11,119 bases of DNA. Source: JBCDCU01 sp039180865. GTDB lineage: Bacteria > Pseudomonadota > Alphaproteobacteria > Rhizobiales > JACESI01. The position numbers and the translations under genes are program-made. The stretch covers positions 1-11,119 of the forward strand of contig JBCDCZ010000147.1 of assembly GCA_039180865.1 (NCBI GenBank), given 5' to 3'. Positions within the stretch are counted from its first letter, which is position 1, and each line of letters begins with the position of its first letter. Below, piece by piece: positions 6,886 to 11,119 of the stretch. The notes under the pieces are model-generated. The model was not told the origin of the DNA. It did not search any database and saw only the letters and a list, made by a program, of their open reading frames with translations.

Positions 6886-6955
6886 CTGCCTTTCTTTCTC
6901 ATATCGCCGCAAGCGCGAAGCCCCTTCACACCCGTTCTTTGCGAAAGAAAGGCAG
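6886..6955 (-). promoter_or_regulatory. rpsF leader RNA structure sequestering the Shine-Dalgarno site
   Basis: In the rpsF transcript, CTGCCTTTCTTTC (6955-6943) is a perfect 13-base complement of GAAAGAAAGGCAG (6898-6886). The second arm contains the AAAGG ribosome-binding site and ends two bases before the rpsF ATG. Between the arms, GTGTGAAG (6931-6924) and CTTCGCGC (6920-6913) form an 8-bp hairpin with a GGG loop and two G-U pairs. GCAA (6942-6939) can also pair with TTGC (6912-6909). This leaves AGAACGG unpaired on one side and GGCGATATGA on the other. S6 and S18 are known to repress their own operon by binding the rpsF leader in E. coli and other bacteria, so feedback control is the natural inference. 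I do not see a CCG triplet in the unpaired parts, which I recall as a hallmark of the described S6:S18 motif. Confidence 0.65.
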
Positions 6956-7056
6956 TGATGAGTACCGGTGGAGAGCGGAGACACGGGAAACCGGTTGAAT
7001 TACCAACCTGTCCGATTTGGACTTTCCGTTCAGCCCCCAGCTCGCGGACTGGCGGG

Positions 7057-7085
7057 CTTATGACGGCATTTGCCGGAATTTGCAA
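7057..7085 (-). promoter_or_regulatory. Possible rpsF operon promoter
   Basis: Minus-strand TTGCAA (7085-7080) and CATAAG (7062-7057) are 17 bases apart, four of six matches each to sigma70 boxes. Transcription would start near 7050 and give a leader of roughly 165 bases, long enough to contain the whole inverted repeat before rpsF. There is no support beyond the boxes and their position. Confidence 0.3.
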
Positions 7086-7240
7086 CCCTTTCGCGTCGTA
7101 TTGGCCGTTTGGGTTGGACAAAACTTTCTGTGACCAAGGCCAATTCTAGGATCGGTGGTCCGTTTTCAGCTAGACGCCCCAATCCCTTAAGCAAAGCTTT
7201 CGGGGCATTAACGTGATATCTGTCATTGTAAGGCAAGAAG

Positions 7241-7264
7241 TAACACTGACTTAGCGAAGTGTTA
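7241..7264. repeat. Inverted repeat upstream of the chemoreceptor gene
   Basis: TAACACT (7241-7247) and AGTGTTA (7258-7264) are perfect 7-bp arms around a 10-base spacer, ending 52 bases before the preferred start codon. The 17-bp distance between arm centres would suit a dimeric regulator bound on one face of DNA over about one and a half turns. A 5' leader hairpin is the other reading. No known regulator is assigned. Confidence 0.5.
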
Positions 7265-7316
7265 ACCACATATGCGTGATCGTCCAAACGTCACTTTCAG
7301 ACTAAAGGCTGATGTC

Positions 7317-9026
7317 ATGTTTCGATCCCTACGCTCGAATGTAACCTATTCGCTCCTGTTCACGATTGGCGTGCTCTTCGTTTCCGCGATCGCGATCGTT
7401 GGTTATGTTGCCTACTCTCTCAAAGTTCAGGATGCCGTCAAACAGGCTCAGAGCTCTCAAGATGCAAGCTTACGTGCGGCTGCTACGATTTTTTCCATGA
7501 ACTACGAAGGCGTAGACGTCACGTGGAGAGATGGGAATGTGGAACGCCTGCAAATGGCTGCTATTCCCGAATTCGAAGATCATTCAATGATTGATAGCAT
7601 CGGGCGGATGACCGGTGAGACCGCGACCGTCTTTGCCTGGGACGATGAGACCCGGGATTTCTGGCGCCGGACGACCAACATCATAAAGCCGGATAATAAC
7701 AGGGCGGTTGGAACTGAACTCGGCAAGGGCGGAGCCGTTTATCCGGTTCTGACGAAAGGTCAGACGTTCCGAGGCGAAGCCGTCATTCTTGGCAAACCCT
7801 ATTATACAATCTACGAACCGATCTTTGATCGCTCCAATAATGTCATCGGCATTCTTTACGCGGGCGTGGAAAAGGACCGGATTAATGCAAGTGTCGGCAG
7901 CCTTGCTTTCTGGCTGTTTGTCGCCCTTGTCCTCGTGACCGTGGTGGCTCTGGCGGCTTCCGCCGTTGCAATTTCGATGCTTCTGCGTCCGCTGAAGGAG
8001 ATTGCATCTGTCGCAGGTAGCGTCGCGAACGACGAATTTGATGTAGACGTCCCTCATGAGGATCGGACCGATCCGATCGGCGAGGTTTCAAGGGCCGTTT
8101 CCAATCTACGGGACAAAGCGCGCGAACGGAACGACCTGAGTGCCCAGCAACGGGATGCTGACGCCAAAACGCTCGAGCGCCAAAATCGCTTTGAAGATGC
8201 GGTTTCCGCCTTCCGTGAAAAGATCCAGTCGGCGTTGACCTATGTTGGCGATACGGCAAAATCCCTTGATGAGACGGCACGCACGCTCACTGCAACGTCA
8301 CGTGCGACCTCTGAACAAAGCAGTCAGACCGTGGGGGTCACTGAAGAGGTCAACGGGAACATGCAAACGGTGGCCAGTGCCGGCGAACAGTTGAATGCTT
8401 CCATTGAGGAGATCGCCCGTCAGGTGCATGAAACCAAGACAATGGTTTCCAAAACCACGGAACAGACGCGAGAGACTAACGCGAAGGTCGAAAGCCTAGC
8501 CTCATCGGCCACTAAGATCGGTGAAGTCGTCGTGCTGATTCAGGCTATTGCCGAACAAACCAATCTTCTCGCGCTCAATGCGACGATTGAGGCAGCTCGC
8601 GCGGGCGAGGCCGGTAAAGGCTTCGCTGTCGTTGCTGCCGAGGTGAAGGAGCTCGCTAATCAGACATCGAAAGCAACGGAAGAGATTTCGAGCCAGATTA
8701 CCGAAATCCAGCACGCAACCGATGATTCTGCAAAAGCAATGGCCGAAATCGCTGTTACCATGGAAGAGGTCGACGGGTACACCACGACGATCGCAAGTGC
8801 AGTCCAACAGCAGGGATCTGCGACATCGGAAATCTCCAGAAACGTTCAGGCGGCAGCGGAAGGTGCGACAAAGGTCTCCTCTACAATCTCGGAGCTTGCC
8901 GGAAGCGTGGGCGAAACGGCACAATCCGCGGAAAGCGTGTTGGGCAGTTCCGCTGAGCTTGGTCGCAAAACTGATGAGCTTCAGACGGAGATCGATGCAT
9001 TCCTCGATGAGGTCGCTGCAGCCTGA
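7317..9026 (+). CDS. Methyl-accepting chemotaxis protein with periplasmic Cache sensor
   Basis: This transmembrane chemoreceptor of 569 residues feeds CheA/CheW. From the N-terminus it has a first membrane helix (about 12-35) and a periplasmic domain (36-193). That domain contains RTTNIIKPDNNRAVGTEL and later GKPYYTIYEPIFD and VIGILYAGVEK, which resembles a single Cache fold (Cache_3/Cache_2 type). Then come a second membrane helix (194-220), a HAMP domain (about 222-275) and a long methylation and signalling coiled coil. The kinase-contact tip includes EQTNLLALNATIEAARAGE (413-431). The C-terminus ends DEVAAA, so there is no NWETF-like tether for CheR/CheB. An in-frame ATG at 7272 would add 15 residues but has no ribosome-binding site. 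The ATG at 7317 has AAAGG eight bases upstream. No other chemotaxis gene lies nearby. The ligand cannot be told; small organic acids are common for this domain. Confidence 0.95.
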   Translation: MFRSLRSNVTYSLLFTIGVLFVSAIAIVGYVAYSLKVQDAVKQAQSSQDASLRAAATIFSMNYEGVDVTWRDGNVERLQMAAIPEFEDHSMIDSIGRMTGETATVFAWDDETRDFWRRTTNIIKPDNNRAVGTELGKGGAVYPVLTKGQTFRGEAVILGKPYYTIYEPIFDRSNNVIGILYAGVEKDRINASVGSLAFWLFVALVLVTVVALAASAVAISMLLRPLKEIASVAGSVANDEFDVDVPHEDRTDPIGEVSRAVSNLRDKARERNDLSAQQRDADAKTLERQNRFEDAVSAFREKIQSALTYVGDTAKSLDETARTLTATSRATSEQSSQTVGVTEEVNGNMQTVASAGEQLNASIEEIARQVHETKTMVSKTTEQTRETNAKVESLASSATKIGEVVVLIQAIAEQTNLLALNATIEAARAGEAGKGFAVVAAEVKELANQTSKATEEISSQITEIQHATDDSAKAMAEIAVTMEEVDGYTTTIASAVQQQGSATSEISRNVQAAAEGATKVSSTISELAGSVGETAQSAESVLGSSAELGRKTDELQTEIDAFLDEVAAA

Positions 9027-9065
9027 TCCGGTCTTCAGCGAAATCCATCCGTATGATGTAATCCT

Positions 9066-9091
9066 GGCTCCGGGTTTACCCGGGGCCTTTT
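9066..9091 (+). terminator. Intrinsic terminator after the chemoreceptor gene
   Basis: GGCTCCGGG (9066-9074) pairs with CCCGGGGCC (9079-9087) through nine base pairs, one of them U-G, around a TTTA loop. It is followed by TTTT and further T-rich sequence. It starts 40 bases after the stop codon and separates the receptor transcript from fabD. Confidence 0.88.
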
Positions 9092-9113
9092 CAGTTTCGT
9101 TTTCGGGCAACTC

Positions 9114-9126
9114 CAGATCAGATCTG
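9114..9126. repeat. Short perfect palindrome upstream of fabD
   Basis: CAGATC-A-GATCTG is a 13-base palindrome with a single central base. It lies ten bases before a TTGACA hexamer, in the region that should contain the fabD promoter. It could be an operator, but a palindrome of this size can occur by chance. Confidence 0.35.
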
Positions 9127-9135
9127 CTGCGTCGC

Positions 9136-9164
9136 TTGACAAGCTGCGGTCATTTCGGCACTCG
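9136..9164 (+). promoter_or_regulatory. Possible fabD promoter
   Basis: A perfect -35 hexamer TTGACA (9136-9141) is followed after 17 bases by CACTCG, a poor -10 box. Alphaproteobacterial promoters often keep the TTGAC element and tolerate degenerate -10 boxes. It lies about 80 bases before fabD and just after the terminator of the chemoreceptor gene, where a new promoter is needed. Confidence 0.3.
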
Positions 9165-9245
9165 TTCGATCCCCGCCCGCGTTAGACAATACGATCCATT
9201 CCTTTCGGCGGCAGTGCGGCGCAGCAGACGAAACGGACCCCTTTC

Positions 9246-10187
9246 ATGACACTTTCGCTCACATTTCCCGGTCAGGGCAGTCAGGCAGTTGGTATGGGTA
9301 AGGCGCTTGCCGAAGCCTATCCGGCGGCCCGCGCGGTTTTCGAAGAAGTGGATGATGCGCTCGGCGAGGCGCTCTCCGAATTGATCTTCGATGGTGATCC
9401 TGACGAGCTTACTTTGACGAAGAACACGCAACCCGCTTTGATGTGCGTGAGTCTCGCCGCCTTCCGCGTTCTTGAGCAGGAGGGCCTCGATCTGGCCGAA
9501 GACGTCTCTCACGTTGCCGGTCATTCCCTTGGCGAATATTCGGCACTTGCCGCAGCAGGCAGCATCTCAATCAGCGATGCCGCCAAGCTTCTGCGGATGC
9601 GTGGCCGGGCGATGCAGGAGGCAGTTCCTGTCGGAGAGGGAGCGATGGCCGCCATTCTGGGGCTGGAGGTCGCTGCAGTTGAAGAGATAGTCGAGAAAGC
9701 CGGGCAGGGCGGTGTTTGCGATGTGGCGAACGACAATGCGAACGGACAGGTTGTCGTCTCGGGGCATAAAGGCGCCGTCGAACGGGCGATAGAGATTGCC
9801 AAATCGAGCGGGGCCAAACGCGGACTGCTTCTACCCGTATCAGCTCCGTTTCATTGCCGCTTAATGGAACCAGCGGCTGACGTCATGGCCGAGGCGCTCG
9901 CTATGGTGGCCGTCAAAGAACCCGCGGTTCCGCTTGTGGCTAATGTGCGCGCATTTCCTGTTACAAAGCCAACGGAAATCCGCGCAGGTTTGATCGCTCA
10001 GGTGCCGGGACGAGTACGTTGGCGCGAAAGTATGGAATGGATGATCGAGAACGGGGTCGCCAAGCAGATTGAGGTCGGCGCGGGAAAGGTGCTGACCGGT
10101 ATCTTCAAGCGCATGAGTAAGGAGGTTTCAGCGACGGCCTTCGGCACGCCGCAAGACCTCGAAGCGGCCAAGGCGCTGTTTTCGTAA
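9246..10187 (+). CDS. fabD: Malonyl-CoA:ACP transacylase
   Basis: The enzyme moves malonyl groups from CoA to acyl carrier protein, supplying the extender unit for type II fatty acid synthesis in the cytoplasm. All family features are present in 313 residues. The N-terminal FPGQGSQ is at 7-13. The nucleophilic elbow GHSLGEYSA (92-100) holds Ser94, and the arginine that binds the malonyl carboxylate is Arg119 in RMRGRAMQ. The catalytic His203 is in SAPFHCRLM. QVPGRVRW, close to the QLxxPVRW of other FabDs, is at 252-259. The ribosome-binding site before the ATG is weak. It lies 22 bp before fabG on the same strand, so the two form an operon. Confidence 0.97.
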   Translation: MTLSLTFPGQGSQAVGMGKALAEAYPAARAVFEEVDDALGEALSELIFDGDPDELTLTKNTQPALMCVSLAAFRVLEQEGLDLAEDVSHVAGHSLGEYSALAAAGSISISDAAKLLRMRGRAMQEAVPVGEGAMAAILGLEVAAVEEIVEKAGQGGVCDVANDNANGQVVVSGHKGAVERAIEIAKSSGAKRGLLLPVSAPFHCRLMEPAADVMAEALAMVAVKEPAVPLVANVRAFPVTKPTEIRAGLIAQVPGRVRWRESMEWMIENGVAKQIEVGAGKVLTGIFKRMSKEVSATAFGTPQDLEAAKALFS

Positions 10188-10209
10188 AAAATAGGGATTG
10201 TGGAGAGGC

Positions 10210-10947
10210 ATGATGGATCTTTCAGGAAAGTCAGCATTGGTGACGGGCGCATCGGGAGGTATTGGCCGTGCGATAGCGGAGCGCCTGCATGCTGACGGTG
10301 CGACAGTCATATTGACAGGAACAAGAAAACCGGTGCTGGAAGAAATCGCGTCCGCGCTTGGCGAACGGGCCTTTCCCTTGGTTGCCAATCTGGGCGATCC
10401 TGAAGCCGTAGATGGACTTATTCCGGCTGCAACCGAGTTGACCGGTGGGGTTGATATCCTTGTCAACAACGCCGGGATTACCCGCGACAATCTCTTCATG
10501 CGCATGAAGGACGAGGAATGGGACGATGTCCTGAAGGTTAACTTGACCGCGGCCTTCAAACTTTCCCGCGGCGTGTTGCGTCATATGATGAAAAAGCGTT
10601 TTGGCCGGATTATCCAGATCACGTCCGTTGTTGGGGTTACCGGCAATCCCGGCCAGGGCAATTATGCGGCCGCAAAAGCAGGAATCATCGGCATGTCGAA
10701 AGCGCTTGCCTATGAAGTTGCAAGCCGCTCGATCACCGTTAACTGCGTGGCCCCGGGTTTTATTGAAACAGCGATGACCGATGAACTGGACGACAAACAA
10801 CGCGCAGCGATTATGGAAAAAGTCCCTGCGGGGCGCCTTGGGAAAGTCGAAGAGATTGCATCCGCTGTGGCTTTCCTCGCAAGCGATGATGCGGGGTACA
10901 TCACCGGGCAGACGCTTCATGTTAATGGCGGTATGGCCATGATTTAA
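10210..10947 (+). CDS. fabG: 3-oxoacyl-ACP reductase
   Basis: This NADPH-dependent short-chain dehydrogenase reduces beta-ketoacyl-ACP in fatty acid elongation. From the ATG at 10210 it has 245 residues. The cofactor loop TGASGGIG is at 12-19 and NNAG at 86-89. The catalytic set is Asn111, Ser139, Tyr152 and Lys156 (YAAAK). PGFIETAMT follows at 182-190, and the NGGMAMI terminus is typical of FabG. Two adjacent ATGs (10210 and 10213) follow a GGAGAGG site. The second has better spacing, but the first matches the length of rhizobial FabG. A TTG at 10198 also leaves the frame open and is less likely. The gene follows fabD closely, and acpP normally comes next. Confidence 0.96.
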   Translation: MMDLSGKSALVTGASGGIGRAIAERLHADGATVILTGTRKPVLEEIASALGERAFPLVANLGDPEAVDGLIPAATELTGGVDILVNNAGITRDNLFMRMKDEEWDDVLKVNLTAAFKLSRGVLRHMMKKRFGRIIQITSVVGVTGNPGQGNYAAAKAGIIGMSKALAYEVASRSITVNCVAPGFIETAMTDELDDKQRAAIMEKVPAGRLGKVEEIASAVAFLASDDAGYITGQTLHVNGGMAMI

Positions 10948-10967
10948 CGCAGCTTATTGTAGGCACT

Positions 10968-10983
10968 ACGTACAATTGTGCGT
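10968..10983. repeat. Sixteen-base near-perfect palindrome downstream of fabG
   Basis: ACGTACAATTGTGCGT is symmetric in seven of its eight pairs, with one T-G mismatch. It begins 20 bases after the fabG stop. The remaining non-coding sequence to the window end (10948-11119) shows a small AAGAC/GTCTT hairpin (11007-11020) without a T tract, and no gene. The palindrome may be an operator for a downstream gene (acpP would be expected) or, read as RNA, a weak hairpin. Confidence 0.45.
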
Positions 10984-11119
10984 TAATTGGGCATAGCATG
11001 ACTGCGAAGACTTGCGTCTTGCACTACTCTGTGGCAAACGGCCTTAACTTTTTATGCCCGCCCCTGAGGGTGTCGCGCGTAGGGTGATGTGAAAGCTGCC
11101 TGACTAGCGGTAAATTCAA

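Larger units (their letters stand above)
6884..7316. other. Non-coding divergent region between rpsF and the chemoreceptor gene
   Basis: No credible gene is seen in these 433 bases. Frames open on the minus strand (6804-7121 and 7030-7287) have no recognisable product. One of them runs into the rpsF reading region. The stretch should hold the promoters of rpsF (leftward) and of the chemoreceptor (rightward). It contains the rpsF leader inverted repeat, a possible rpsF promoter, a GCCCC/GGGGC hairpin (7176-7180 with 7202-7206, enclosing AAGC/GCTT) and a TAACACT/AGTGTTA dyad. I could not find a convincing promoter for the chemoreceptor. Confidence 0.7.

Noticed and set aside
6804..7287. Minus-strand frames of 105 and 85 residues between rpsF and the chemoreceptor
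   Set aside because: There is no recognisable domain and no clear ribosome-binding site. They cover the region expected to hold promoters and the rpsF leader.
8502..9110. 202-residue minus-strand frame opposite the chemoreceptor
   Set aside because: It is antisense to the conserved signalling domain, rich in Cys, Arg and Leu as expected of a shadow frame, and has no family resemblance.
10231..10920. 229-residue minus-strand frame opposite fabG
   Set aside because: It mirrors the fabG coding sequence, has no known motif, and would be fully embedded antisense.
11007..11020. AAGAC/GTCTT hairpin after fabG as a terminator
   Set aside because: The stem is only five base pairs and no T tract follows, so it does not meet the pattern of an intrinsic terminator.

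Overview
The window is a stretch of core chromosome from an alphaproteobacterium, most likely of the order Hyphomicrobiales (rhizobia-like). The basis is gene order and protein style: rpsF-rpsR-DUF2232-rplI, then dnaB-alr-radA-cvpA, with fabD-fabG running away on the other strand. This layout is characteristic of rhizobial and Brucella-type genomes. Codon use and base composition look even throughout, with no sign of a recently acquired island. I would not name a genus.

Minus strand, right to left in coordinates: rpsF (6883-6449), rpsR (6434-6186), a DUF2232 membrane protein (6088-5138) and rplI (5127-4510) form a ribosomal-protein operon closed by a strong intrinsic terminator (4453-4480). 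Then dnaB (from 4292 or 4334), alr (2743-1619), radA (1592-204) and the first 15 codons of cvpA (46-1) form a second series covering replication, D-alanine supply and recombination repair.

Plus strand: a methyl-accepting chemotaxis protein with a periplasmic Cache-type sensor (7317-9026) has its own terminator (9066-9091). It sits between rpsF and the fatty-acid genes fabD (9246-10187) and fabG (10210-10947). The last 172 bases are non-coding; acpP would be the usual next gene but is not in the window.

Most of the window is housekeeping and I see no new defence, mobile or biosynthetic system. The most interesting structure is in the rpsF leader. A perfect 13-bp inverted repeat (6886-6898 and 6943-6955) pairs an upstream segment with the whole rpsF Shine-Dalgarno region, and a competing local hairpin uses the same upstream segment. 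This looks like a translational control element for the S6/S18 operon. Other points are a seven-fold GDR repeat at the S6 C-terminus, two mutually exclusive hairpins between rpsR and the DUF2232 gene, a chemoreceptor placed in an otherwise housekeeping junction, and several palindromes near likely promoters.
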